From an uncultured Lachnospiraceae bacterium (lineage in GTDB: Bacteria; Bacillota; Clostridia; Lachnospirales; Lachnospiraceae), in contig CANOMQ010000013.1 in assembly GCA_947567595.1 (NCBI GenBank), positions 1 to 64,000 on the forward strand: a stretch of 64,000 nt of DNA, read 5' to 3'. Numbering within the stretch: position 1 is the stretch's first letter; the number at the start of each line of letters is the position of its first letter. The position numbers were made by a program, and so were the translations under genes. Under the pieces are notes generated by a model. It was not told where the DNA came from. It saw only the letters and a program-made list of their open reading frames with translations, and searched no databases. This document shows, piece by piece, positions 24,276 to 32,692 of the stretch.

Positions 24276-25766
24276 ATGAATGAATATGAGAGAACGGCTT
24301 CGTGTATTACACAGGTGACGCAGCGGGAACCGTATCTGACAGGGGAGGGCGTGATTGTGGCGGTGCTTGACAGCGGCATAGACTATTTCCTTCCCGAATT
24401 TCGCAACAGGGCAAATGAGACGCGGATACTGGCGATTTGGGATCAAAGCGCGCAGCCCGACGAGCAGGCAGGGCTTTTGCCGCCAAAGGGGTATCAGATC
24501 GGTGTGCTCTACACAAGGGAGATGATTAATGAGGCGCTTTCCATGGGCAGGGAGGAGGGGATCAAAAAGGTGCCTGTTATTGACTACTCCGGTCATGGAA
24601 CGGCTGTTGCGGCTGTTGCGGCGGGAATGCAGAGTGGTATTGCCACGGGCGCGGACATTCTTGTGGTAAAGCTTGGGACGGCGTCGCCGGACGGTTTTCC
24701 GCGGACAACACAGCTCATGCGCGGGATTGATTTCTGTGTGAAGTTGGGGGTGGAGCTAAACCGTCCGGTGGCGCTCAACATCAGCTTCGGCAATACATAC
24801 GGTGACCATCAAGGCAACTCGCTTTTGGAGCGTTTTATTGACAATGCGTCGGAAATCGGGCGCAGCGTGATTGTCGTGGGGAGTGGCAATGAGGGCTCGT
24901 CAAACGGGCATACGGCAGGAGTGGCGTTTACGGAGAAAAAGGTGGAGTTTTCGATTGCCGATTATGAGACGGGAATGAGTATCCAGCTTTGGAAGTATGC
25001 GCAGGATATTATGGACATGACGCTTGTGTCACCCTCCGGTGAGCGCGTGATTTTTTCGTTATCGGGGGAGAATACGGCGCGGACAGTGCGGCAGCGTCTT
25101 CAAAATACGATGCTTTTATGCTATTTGGGAGAACCGCTTCCCTATAATATGACACAGGAAATTTTTATTGACATGATACCGGAGGATACGTATGTTGACA
25201 GCGGTGTGTGGAGCATCGTCCTCTCTCCCGTCAATGTGGTGACAGGAGAGTACCGTTTTTATCTGCCAAGCTATGCGGCAAGGAATAGGGGGACGGGATT
25301 TTTCCTGCCGACACCGGAAATGACGTTGACCATTCCGTCCACGGCAAGGCGGGCGGTGACGGTGGGAGCGTATGATGTCTCTTTGAGAAGCTACGCGGAT
25401 TTTTCCGGAAGGGGTTATGTTTATCGTTATGACGGCGGACGAAGCGATACAGTCGGGGAGGGGCAGATTGTGGCAGATGTCAAGCCGGAGCTTTTGGCGC
25501 CGGGCGTCAATATCACGGTGCCGATGCCAAACGGCGGCTATGAAAACGTGTCGGGTACGTCTTTTGCGGCACCGTTTGTGACGGGGGCAGCGGCATTGAT
25601 GATGGAGTGGGGGATTGTGCGCGGGAATGATCGTTTTTTGTATGGAGAGCGGCTGAAGGCGCTTTTGGTAAAGGGAACAAGAGTTCTTGCCGGCGCGCCA
25701 AACCGTCCCAATTCCCAAGCAGGATGGGGGACGCTTTGCTTAGAGAGGGCTTTGGCGCGCGGCTGA
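24276..25766 (+). CDS. Csp-type subtilisin-like serine protease lacking its own prodomain
   Basis: A 496-residue S8 protease. The triad is intact: Asp32 (AVLDSGIDYF), His107 (YSGHGTAVA), Ser429 (VSGTSFAAP), with the oxyanion Asn in VVGSGNEG. The long insertion between the Asp and His motifs and the jelly-roll-like middle (residues 210-350) match the clostridial Csp family, whose best-known members process SleC during spore germination. The protein begins with ten residues (MNEYERTASC) and goes directly into the catalytic core; no signal peptide or prodomain is attached. The start has only a poorly spaced AAGGA (12 bases). A CATATGATA element at 24207, with AC 16 bases upstream, resembles a sigma-K promoter but is weak evidence. 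Confidence 0.88.
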   Translation: MNEYERTASCITQVTQREPYLTGEGVIVAVLDSGIDYFLPEFRNRANETRILAIWDQSAQPDEQAGLLPPKGYQIGVLYTREMINEALSMGREEGIKKVPVIDYSGHGTAVAAVAAGMQSGIATGADILVVKLGTASPDGFPRTTQLMRGIDFCVKLGVELNRPVALNISFGNTYGDHQGNSLLERFIDNASEIGRSVIVVGSGNEGSSNGHTAGVAFTEKKVEFSIADYETGMSIQLWKYAQDIMDMTLVSPSGERVIFSLSGENTARTVRQRLQNTMLLCYLGEPLPYNMTQEIFIDMIPEDTYVDSGVWSIVLSPVNVVTGEYRFYLPSYAARNRGTGFFLPTPEMTLTIPSTARRAVTVGAYDVSLRSYADFSGRGYVYRYDGGRSDTVGEGQIVADVKPELLAPGVNITVPMPNGGYENVSGTSFAAPFVTGAAALMMEWGIVRGNDRFLYGERLKALLVKGTRVLAGAPNRPNSQAGWGTLCLERALARG

Positions 25767-25770
25767 TTGT

Positions 25771-26910
25771 TTAAATGCGGTGAATGTCGAAGGTATCGGC
25801 GAGCAGAAGCCAGTTTGCGCGAAACAGCCGCATAATCTGCCAGTATCCCATTCCGCGCAGACCGTAATCCGTGATGAGTTGGAACTTCTCTTTTATGCTG
25901 CGCACGTCCTCAAACCATACTTCATGCTGTACGCCGTCTTTTTCATAGCGAAAATAGGGAGACATTGCCGTCTGGTCAAACTGAATTACCGCGTCATTTT
26001 CGATAGCAATCTGCACGGCTTCTACATTGCTGATGGCGCGTGCTTTGGAGGTGCCTTGGACAAAAGGAAGTGCCCAGTCATATCCATAATTGGGAATGCC
26101 AAGGTCAATCTTTTCGGTTGGAATTTCCGTGACGGCATATTCTACGACCTCGCGCACCTTGTTGATGGGGGCGACAGCCATAGGAGGGCCATAGGTATAC
26201 CCCCATTCATAAGTCATGAGCAGAACACTGTCCGCCGCGGCGCCAAGCAGCTTATAATCTTTTCCTTCATATAAAAGCCCTCTTTGGTTTGCAGAAGTTT
26301 TGGGCGCGAGCGCCACGGAGACAGGATACCCCTTGGGGGACGCCTGTGCCCTGACATTTGCGACAAACTCTGCGTAGGCGACGCGGTCTTCAGGCAGGAT
26401 ATATTCAAAGTCGAGATCAATGCCGGAAAACCCCTTTTCCTCCATCAAAAGAAGCATTTCGTCAATTAAGGTTTGCTGTGCGGTCATGTTGTGGGTGATT
26501 TCACTGATGAGATAATTGTTGAACATTCCTGTTTGGTCAAAGGGCGTCAAAACCAAAATGGGTGCGACGTCCTGTGTCTGTGCTTCCTGAATCATCCGAC
26601 TGTCATCTGTTTTGGGCGGTATCAGAGTTCCGTCGGCAGTAAAGCCGTAAGAAAATACGGAAAGCGTAGTCAGATAGGGCAGTGTTTCAGAAAGTACATC
26701 AGTTCGAATGTACGGATAGGCGTAGCCATTGACATGCACTTCTCGTTTTGGAACGACTTCATCTTCTGTCGGTATCAACAGTGCCTGACCAACAGCCAGC
26801 GGATAGGGCGCGGCGATTTGGTTATCGTAGGCGATATCCGCTGCATTGACCATAAACGTGGCAGCAATACTGTCGAGCGTGTCATTTTCCTTGACGACGT
26901 AGATTTGCAT
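25771..26910 (-). CDS. LysM-GH18 spore cortex-fragment hydrolase (YaaH/SleL-like)
   Basis: A 379-residue protein. One LysM (IYVVKENDTLDSIAATFMVN ... GQALLIPT) is followed by a glycoside hydrolase 18 domain with the catalytic DxxDxDxE-type motif in FSGIDLDFEYI and the end segment GLRGMGYWQIMRL. Spore germination proteins YaaH and SleL have this layout and cleave cortex muropeptides at N-acetylglucosamine. There is no signal peptide, as expected for mother-cell-made spore proteins. It is convergent with the subtilisin gene, four bases apart. ATG 26910 is used; a TTG at 26931 is in frame. Confidence 0.87.
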   Translation of the reverse strand: MQIYVVKENDTLDSIAATFMVNAADIAYDNQIAAPYPLAVGQALLIPTEDEVVPKREVHVNGYAYPYIRTDVLSETLPYLTTLSVFSYGFTADGTLIPPKTDDSRMIQEAQTQDVAPILVLTPFDQTGMFNNYLISEITHNMTAQQTLIDEMLLLMEEKGFSGIDLDFEYILPEDRVAYAEFVANVRAQASPKGYPVSVALAPKTSANQRGLLYEGKDYKLLGAAADSVLLMTYEWGYTYGPPMAVAPINKVREVVEYAVTEIPTEKIDLGIPNYGYDWALPFVQGTSKARAISNVEAVQIAIENDAVIQFDQTAMSPYFRYEKDGVQHEVWFEDVRSIKEKFQLITDYGLRGMGYWQIMRLFRANWLLLADTFDIHRI

Positions 26911-26965
26911 ATAGGATTTGATTCCTCTCAAATATTATCCATTATTAATAATATGAAGAGCAAAG

Positions 26966-28114
26966 TCAAATCATGTAAAAAGAATCTTTATATTGTTCCA
27001 CAATCGCCGCCATTTTGTCCCATTTCGCCTCCATATCCGCGACAAGCCGAAACTGCGTCCTCGCCCGGTCGAGATTGTGGTGCTCGCGGTGTGTTTTGAA
27101 ATAGTGGTCTCCGGTCAGGTAATCAGCAAGAAAACGGATACCACACTCATAGGTCATCAGCTTTGCGCCCATAGGAAGCAGCTCGATTTCTTTTGCCGTA
27201 AGGCTTCCGGCGCAGCCCTCCAAGTAGCCCTTTGTAAAAGCTTCAAACAGCGACAAATCAAGCCCTACCTTTGACAAGTCTGTCTCGTCCTCCGCCCCGG
27301 TGTTTGCGCCGAACCGGATAGAGTCGCCAAAGTCGTAGAGGGAAAGTCCGGGCATGACCGTGTCAAGGTCGATAATGCACAGCGCCTTGTGCGTGTCCGC
27401 GTCAAAGAGAATATTGTTTAGCTTGGTATCATTGTGCGTGACGCGAAGCGGCAGCGCCCCCTCGGCAAGCAGCTTGGTCAGCACGGCGGTATCTTCCTTG
27501 CGTTCAAGGGCAAAGGCAATCTCTGCCTGCGCAAGCGCTAAGCGTTCTTTGCTGCCCTCCGAGACCGCCTTTTGGAAGTCTGCAAAGCGCGAGGCAGTGT
27601 TGTGGAAATTGGGAATGGTTTCATGCAGCACCGCAACAGGAAAGTCTGCAAGCTGCTTTTGGAAATTGCCAAAAGTGACAGCACTGTCATAAAAGTCTTT
27701 TTCATTTTCTACCTTTTCCAAGCAGACAGAACGCTCGATAAACGGGAAAACGCGCCAGTAATTATGGTTGTTGTCCAAATACCAGTTCGCACCGTCCCTT
27801 GTCTGCAAAACGTTCAAGGTCTCCCTGTCCGGGTCGCCGCCTTGTGCGAGAATGATTTTTCGCAGGTACTGCGTAACGTGAACCACGTTTTCCATAAGCT
27901 GTGGCGGATTTTTGAAAATCGAGTGGTTCATGCGCTGTAAGATGAATTTTTTTTCAAGCTTCTCGGGCGTCTCGCAGCGCAGCAGGAAGGTATCGTTGAT
28001 ATGGCCGTTCCCGTAAGGACGTTTCTCCACGAGACTGCCGTTTTGGGCAGTCTCCATGGGAAATGCGGCAATCACCTCCGCTAGTTTGTCACAGGTTTCG
28101 TGTTTTGTATTCAT
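26966..28114 (-). CDS. nahK: N-acetylhexosamine 1-kinase (phosphotransferase family)
   Basis: A 382-residue aminoglycoside-phosphotransferase-fold kinase. It has the catalytic loop THNDTKLNNILFD and the metal-binding segment IIDLDTVMPG. The conserved N-terminal GNGHINDTFLL is seen in NahK of the lacto-N-biose pathway. It should phosphorylate the GlcNAc or GalNAc released by the phosphorylase encoded just before it. Its ATG overlaps the stop of that gene by four bases, with GGAG upstream. Confidence 0.88.
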   Translation of the reverse strand: MNTKHETCDKLAEVIAAFPMETAQNGSLVEKRPYGNGHINDTFLLRCETPEKLEKKFILQRMNHSIFKNPPQLMENVVHVTQYLRKIILAQGGDPDRETLNVLQTRDGANWYLDNNHNYWRVFPFIERSVCLEKVENEKDFYDSAVTFGNFQKQLADFPVAVLHETIPNFHNTASRFADFQKAVSEGSKERLALAQAEIAFALERKEDTAVLTKLLAEGALPLRVTHNDTKLNNILFDADTHKALCIIDLDTVMPGLSLYDFGDSIRFGANTGAEDETDLSKVGLDLSLFEAFTKGYLEGCAGSLTAKEIELLPMGAKLMTYECGIRFLADYLTGDHYFKTHREHHNLDRARTQFRLVADMEAKWDKMAAIVEQYKDSFYMI

Positions 28115-30282
28115 GCGTTCTCCTTCATCGAAATCCACCGCAGCTCCATCGGCGCCAAATCCAGTTGTGCAAAAAGCGTGCCCTGCACATACAAATCGGT
28201 CGTCTGCGGCTCTTTTGCGTTGTTGATGACAGCAATTTTGCCCGTCTGTTCAAAGACAGCAAGCTCCGTGTTCACGTTGGAGACATAATACTTTTTCAGC
28301 TCCTCCTCGTGGTGTGCGGCAAAATAAATCGTGCGCAGCAAAAGGCGGCAGTTTTGCGGGGAGTACGGAAGCCCCGTGAAGTAGACGCTTCTGCCCTTGC
28401 CGTATTCGTTCACGACAAGACGGCTGTACTTCCCGTCCATGTCAAGGATTTGGTAATGCTCGCCCTGTGCGTAAATGCGGCTCTTGCCCTCGCCAAAATC
28501 AATGTCGCCGGGAATGTCCTCCAAGATAAAATGTTCCTTATTTAAGGTATTGTACTTGTCGGTACTCATGGAGAAACCAAGCTCCCTGTCCACGCCAAGC
28601 ACGTCGCTGAGCTGGAAATAACGCCCCTGATACTGGTACGCGCTTGGCTCACCCACGCCGATAAAGCCGCCGCCCTCGTCGACAAAACGGCGGATTGCGC
28701 AGACGACTTTTTCGTCCTTCCAGTTCTCGGCGCCGCTCCATGAAGTGTAGGCGTCCCCGGCATTGATGATGACGCGGATTTCGGGCGCAATGCCGTTTTT
28801 GACCTGTTCAAAGTCTATAAATTCCACGTCAATCGGCATACCGCTCAGGCATTCGATGACGCCGACATACGAGTAGATTTCCCGGTACCACAGTGCATGG
28901 TGTACTTGGTTGGACATCCAGCGCCGGATGCCGCCCCAGCAGTTTAGGATTGCCACTTTAAAAGGGGCGGTGTACGCAGGCGTTCCCTGCATGTTTTGGT
29001 GAATTTGGCGAAATTCGTCCACCACCCTTTGGATTTGGTCGATAAAGCCCGGCCACTGCGCGGCAAGCTTGAGATAGCCGCCGTATCCAATGCGGTCAAG
29101 GGGGGAACGCAAAATTGCCCTTCGCGCCTTTAACCAGTTGTCCTGCGCTTCTCCAATCGGGTCGCCGCCCTCGGTGAATACATCGGGGAAAAAGTAGGGC
29201 AGCAGGCGTCCTTCGGTATAGCTTACGCCCTTGATGTCCGAAATCATGCGCAGCGTGACGCCGTCCCCCACCGAGCCGACAACCGCGTCAAGCCCGATGT
29301 TCTTAAAATACTTGCCAAACGGCTCTGTCCCAATCCAGTGGTCGCCCAAAAACATCATTGCTTCCTTGCCGTAGCTATGCACAATGTCCACAAGCTCCTT
29401 TGCAAGCTTGGAAACCTCAATCTGCTGAAATTCGATAAAGTCACGAAATTCCTTTGAGGGCACGCGGAAGGTGGAGTTGTGGTAGCCTTGGTCAACGATA
29501 TATTCCGGACGGAAGGGATAGCCTGCCCATTTTTCAAACTGCTCCAAAATATAGGGGCTGACGCTGGCGCTGTAGCCAAACCATTCCACAAATTTTTCGC
29601 GTTTTTGGTCGTCAAAGGTCAGGGTGAACTGGTGGAAAAAGGTCGTAAAACGCACAACATTGACATGGGGATTATCCTCGCACCATTTTTTGAGCTTTTC
29701 CTTGACATAGGCTTGCGTTTTGGGCTGGCGCACGTCGTAGGTGAGCTGGTGGGGCGCCTCTTTCCAGTCGTTTGTGATAAAATTGTACATGTGGACAGGA
29801 TCCCAAATCAGGAACGCAAGGAAGCTTACGGTGTATTGATGGTAGGGAATGGTCTCAATGACAACCTCGCCTGTTGCTTCATCATAGTCCCAGCGATTAG
29901 TCGGGACTACCTCGCCTGTCGTGCGGTCAATGACCTCCCACCAGCGCTTCGGGGAATCGATGGTGTTGACCTTGAGCTGTTCGGTGTGGAAGCCCTTCAT
30001 CAGCGCAATGCGCAGCGTCGTTGATTTTGTCGTGACGCGGTCGCTGATGAGATACTCCTGCTGGATTTCCTCAGGGTTGCGCATTGCCCAGTTGTTGTCC
30101 TTGCGGGTAGTGTAGTAGGTTGCGTAGATTTTGGCGTCCTGACTTAGCAATTCCTCGGGCATGGTTGTTCCGTCGCAGTCCCTTAAAGCGTCTGCACCAA
30201 GCAGATTTTTTAGCCGTATGGTTTCGTCCACCATATCGACATCTGTGGGCAGGGTGAGTCTGCCTGTTGTTTCCGTATTCAT
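28111..30282 (-). CDS. lnpA: 1,3-beta-galactosyl-N-acetylhexosamine phosphorylase (GH112)
   Basis: A 723-residue phosphorylase, the usual GH112 length. It cleaves lacto-N-biose or galacto-N-biose with phosphate to give alpha-galactose 1-phosphate and the free N-acetylhexosamine. AAGGAGG places the start at 30282; the open frame continues upstream without support. The LGDHWIGTEPFGKYF segment, containing the family's catalytic Asp, is present, as are WYREIYSYVGVIECLSG and GEPSAYQYQGRYFQLSDVLG. A coupled kinase gene follows. Some GH112 enzymes act instead on galactosyl-rhamnose, but the nahK partner favours an N-acetylhexosamine substrate. No transporter or galT/galE gene is nearby, so uptake is encoded elsewhere. 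Confidence 0.93.
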   Translation of the reverse strand: MNTETTGRLTLPTDVDMVDETIRLKNLLGADALRDCDGTTMPEELLSQDAKIYATYYTTRKDNNWAMRNPEEIQQEYLISDRVTTKSTTLRIALMKGFHTEQLKVNTIDSPKRWWEVIDRTTGEVVPTNRWDYDEATGEVVIETIPYHQYTVSFLAFLIWDPVHMYNFITNDWKEAPHQLTYDVRQPKTQAYVKEKLKKWCEDNPHVNVVRFTTFFHQFTLTFDDQKREKFVEWFGYSASVSPYILEQFEKWAGYPFRPEYIVDQGYHNSTFRVPSKEFRDFIEFQQIEVSKLAKELVDIVHSYGKEAMMFLGDHWIGTEPFGKYFKNIGLDAVVGSVGDGVTLRMISDIKGVSYTEGRLLPYFFPDVFTEGGDPIGEAQDNWLKARRAILRSPLDRIGYGGYLKLAAQWPGFIDQIQRVVDEFRQIHQNMQGTPAYTAPFKVAILNCWGGIRRWMSNQVHHALWYREIYSYVGVIECLSGMPIDVEFIDFEQVKNGIAPEIRVIINAGDAYTSWSGAENWKDEKVVCAIRRFVDEGGGFIGVGEPSAYQYQGRYFQLSDVLGVDRELGFSMSTDKYNTLNKEHFILEDIPGDIDFGEGKSRIYAQGEHYQILDMDGKYSRLVVNEYGKGRSVYFTGLPYSPQNCRLLLRTIYFAAHHEEELKKYYVSNVNTELAVFEQTGKIAVINNAKEPQTTDLYVQGTLFAQLDLAPMELRWISMKENA

Positions 30283-30325
30283 TGTGAGACACCTCCTTAT
30301 TGTATTTTCATTGTAACATGGTTTT

Positions 30326-30354
30326 AGTATAGCGGAATCATACGCAATATGCAA
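30326..30354 (-). promoter_or_regulatory. Promoter of the phosphorylase-nahK operon
   Basis: Minus strand TTGCAT (30354-30349), 17-base spacer, TATACT (30331-30326), 44 bases before the phosphorylase ATG. Confidence 0.65.
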
Positions 30355-30488
30355 TTCAATTGTTGCCAGATATTTTAGATATATTGAGATAAGCGGTTTG
30401 CGAAAATTGGTGGACATCACCCGGATTTTGGTGTAGACTAGAACTGTATACAATGGGAAAAAGGAATTGCCAATAAACGTGAGAGGGA

Positions 30489-31604
30489 GTGGGCACTCTG
30501 GTAACAAGAAGATTTGTCAGGACGCGTTCTTTGCAGGTAGGAATGATTATAGACCAGTCGATTATAGACCGGGCAGGAAGGGTATTGATTGCAAGGAATA
30601 CGCCGATGGATACGTTTCATAAGGAAGCGTTGCTAAAAATGGGAATCGGCGGTGTCTATATCCGTGAAGGGGAAGAGGACGAGGAGAACGAGGAAAAGGG
30701 CGGCAGTGTCGTCGTCTCTGTGGCGGTGCAGAAGGTCATCGAAAAAAATACCGTACAGGACAGGGCAAAGGTCAATCTGTCCGAGAGCGTGAAGGCGCGT
30801 GTCGCGGAGGGTATCCAGTACCTGTACAACGATACGGAGTCAGAGGGCTTTACGGACACCACGAAGAACATTACGGACGATTTGATGAAGGCGATTGACA
30901 GCAACAATGCGCTTGCGGTGGACATCAGCGCGCTGAAGGTGAGCGACGAATATACGTTCAAGCACAGCGTCGATGTTGCCACAATGGCAATGATTGTGGC
31001 AAAAAAGCACGGGCTGAGCGACGCCGACGTCTATGAAATCGGGATTTCGGGTCTTTTGCATGATGTCGGGAAATCAAAAATCCCGAATGAGATTTTGAAT
31101 AAAGCGGGAAAGCTGACCGATGACGAGTTTGCCATGATGAAGCAGCATTCCCTGTTTGGATACAGCATTTTAAAGGAAAAGGACGATTTGTCCAAGCAGA
31201 TTAAGCTGGGCGTTTTGCAGCACCACGAGAAGATGAACGCCAGAGGTTATCCGATGGGCGTGGGCGCGGACAGCATTAATATTTTTGCGCGCATTATATC
31301 GGTGGCGGACATTTATGACGCGCTGGTGACGGAGCGTCCGTATAAAAAGCCGTTTTCGCCGCGCGACGCGGTGGAGATGATTATGTCCATGACGGAGGAG
31401 CTTGACATCAATGTGATGAGAAGCTTTTTGGAGAGCGTCATTTTGTACCCAGTGGGGACGGATGTGGAGCTTAGCACGGGAGAGCTTGCACGGGTGGTTG
31501 AGAATAACCCGCAATACGTGCTGCGCCCGAAGGTTGTCGGGATTAAGAGCGGCACAACCTATGATTTGTCGGATATTAAGAACGCAAGCATTGTGATTTT
31601 ATAA
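30489..31604 (+). CDS. HD-GYP domain protein, probable c-di-GMP phosphodiesterase
   Basis: The N-terminal domain (RSLQVGMIIDQSIIDRAGRVLI) is the usual adaptor of this group. The HD-GYP domain has HSVDVA, LLHDVGKSKIP, HHEKMNARGYPMG and SVADIYDALVTERPYK, so metal and GYP residues are present. The start is uncertain: GTG 30489 is the only standard codon before the conserved sequence (371 residues), but its purine-rich site abuts it. CTG 30498 would be better spaced. A promoter candidate is TGGACA-17-TAGACT (30412-30440). hydE follows after 29 bases, so the gene may lead the hyd operon. Confidence 0.87.
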   Translation: MGTLVTRRFVRTRSLQVGMIIDQSIIDRAGRVLIARNTPMDTFHKEALLKMGIGGVYIREGEEDEENEEKGGSVVVSVAVQKVIEKNTVQDRAKVNLSESVKARVAEGIQYLYNDTESEGFTDTTKNITDDLMKAIDSNNALAVDISALKVSDEYTFKHSVDVATMAMIVAKKHGLSDADVYEIGISGLLHDVGKSKIPNEILNKAGKLTDDEFAMMKQHSLFGYSILKEKDDLSKQIKLGVLQHHEKMNARGYPMGVGADSINIFARIISVADIYDALVTERPYKKPFSPRDAVEMIMSMTEELDINVMRSFLESVILYPVGTDVELSTGELARVVENNPQYVLRPKVVGIKSGTTYDLSDIKNASIVIL

Positions 31605-31633
31605 GGTGATAAAAAGTGATATAAAGGACTGGC

Positions 31634-32686
31634 ATGGGACTTAAGTTAGAAAACATTGTGGACAGACTCGAAGCAGGCGGCGGACTGCAAAGGGACGAGC
31701 TTGCGGCACTGCTTTTTGATGATGATTTGGAGGGCATTACCTATTTAAAAAGGCGCGCAAGACATGTGACAGACCGCATTTATGGAACGGACATTTACAT
31801 CAGAGGTCTGATTGAGTTTACAAGCTATTGCAAAAATAACTGCCTTTACTGCGGTATCCGCTGTGCAAACAAAAAGGCGCAGCGCTATCGCCTGACGAAG
31901 GAACAAATCATGGAATGCTGCAAGCAAGGCTACGCACTTGGATTTAGAACGTTTGTTCTACAAGGCGGCGAGGACGCCTATTTTGATGAAAAGACGGTCT
32001 GCGGCATTGTCCATGACATCAAAGCGGCATTTCCCGACTGCGCGATAACCCTGTCAATCGGTGAAAAAAGCCGTGCGCAGTATCAGGCGTATTTTGACGC
32101 GGGTGCAGACCGCTACCTCTTGCGCCACGAGACGGCAAATGAGACGCATTACGGGAAGCTTCACCCGAAGGAAATGCGTTTGGAAAACAGGAAACGATGT
32201 CTGGTGGATTTAAAGGAAATCGGTTATCAGGTAGGGGCGGGCTTTATGGTAGGCTCGCCGTTTCAGACGGTGGAAACAATCTATGAGGACTTGCAGTTCC
32301 TCAAAGAACTGAAACCGCATATGGTCGGCATTGGCCCGTTTATACCGCACAAGGATACACCGTTTGCTGGTGAGCATGCAGGAACACTTGAGATGACGCT
32401 GCGGCTGCTTAGTATCATACGGCTGCAAAATCCACGCGTGCTTCTCCCTGCAACGACAGCGCTTGGAACCATTCACCCGATGGGGCGTGAGCTTGGGATT
32501 GCGGCGGGGGCAAATGTCGTAATGCCAAATCTTTCCCCTGCCACAATGCGGGAAAAATACCGGCTTTATGACAACAAGCTTTGCACAGGCGACGAGGCGG
32601 CGCAGGGACTTAGCGGCTTGGCAAAGCGTATGCGTGATATCGGCTATCAGGTTGTTGTGGACAGGGGAGACTATAGAAGGGAGTAA
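31634..32686 (+). CDS. hydE: [FeFe] hydrogenase H-cluster maturase HydE (radical SAM)
   Basis: A 350-residue radical SAM enzyme needed for building the di-iron subcluster of [FeFe] hydrogenase. The cluster motif is CKNNCLYC near residue 65. TFVLQGGED and HETANETHYGKLHP are typical of HydE, and GPFIPHKDTPF identifies it against BioB and PylB. AAGGA precedes the ATG. The next gene, hydG, starts six bases after its stop. Confidence 0.95.
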   Translation: MGLKLENIVDRLEAGGGLQRDELAALLFDDDLEGITYLKRRARHVTDRIYGTDIYIRGLIEFTSYCKNNCLYCGIRCANKKAQRYRLTKEQIMECCKQGYALGFRTFVLQGGEDAYFDEKTVCGIVHDIKAAFPDCAITLSIGEKSRAQYQAYFDAGADRYLLRHETANETHYGKLHPKEMRLENRKRCLVDLKEIGYQVGAGFMVGSPFQTVETIYEDLQFLKELKPHMVGIGPFIPHKDTPFAGEHAGTLEMTLRLLSIIRLQNPRVLLPATTALGTIHPMGRELGIAAGANVVMPNLSPATMREKYRLYDNKLCTGDEAAQGLSGLAKRMRDIGYQVVVDRGDYRRE

Positions 32687-32692
32687 TCGGAA

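Noticed and set aside
28668-28676. GCCGATAA, a perfect sigma-28 -10 box on the plus strand
   Set aside because: Inside the phosphorylase gene, with no TAAA at the right distance and no gene to drive.
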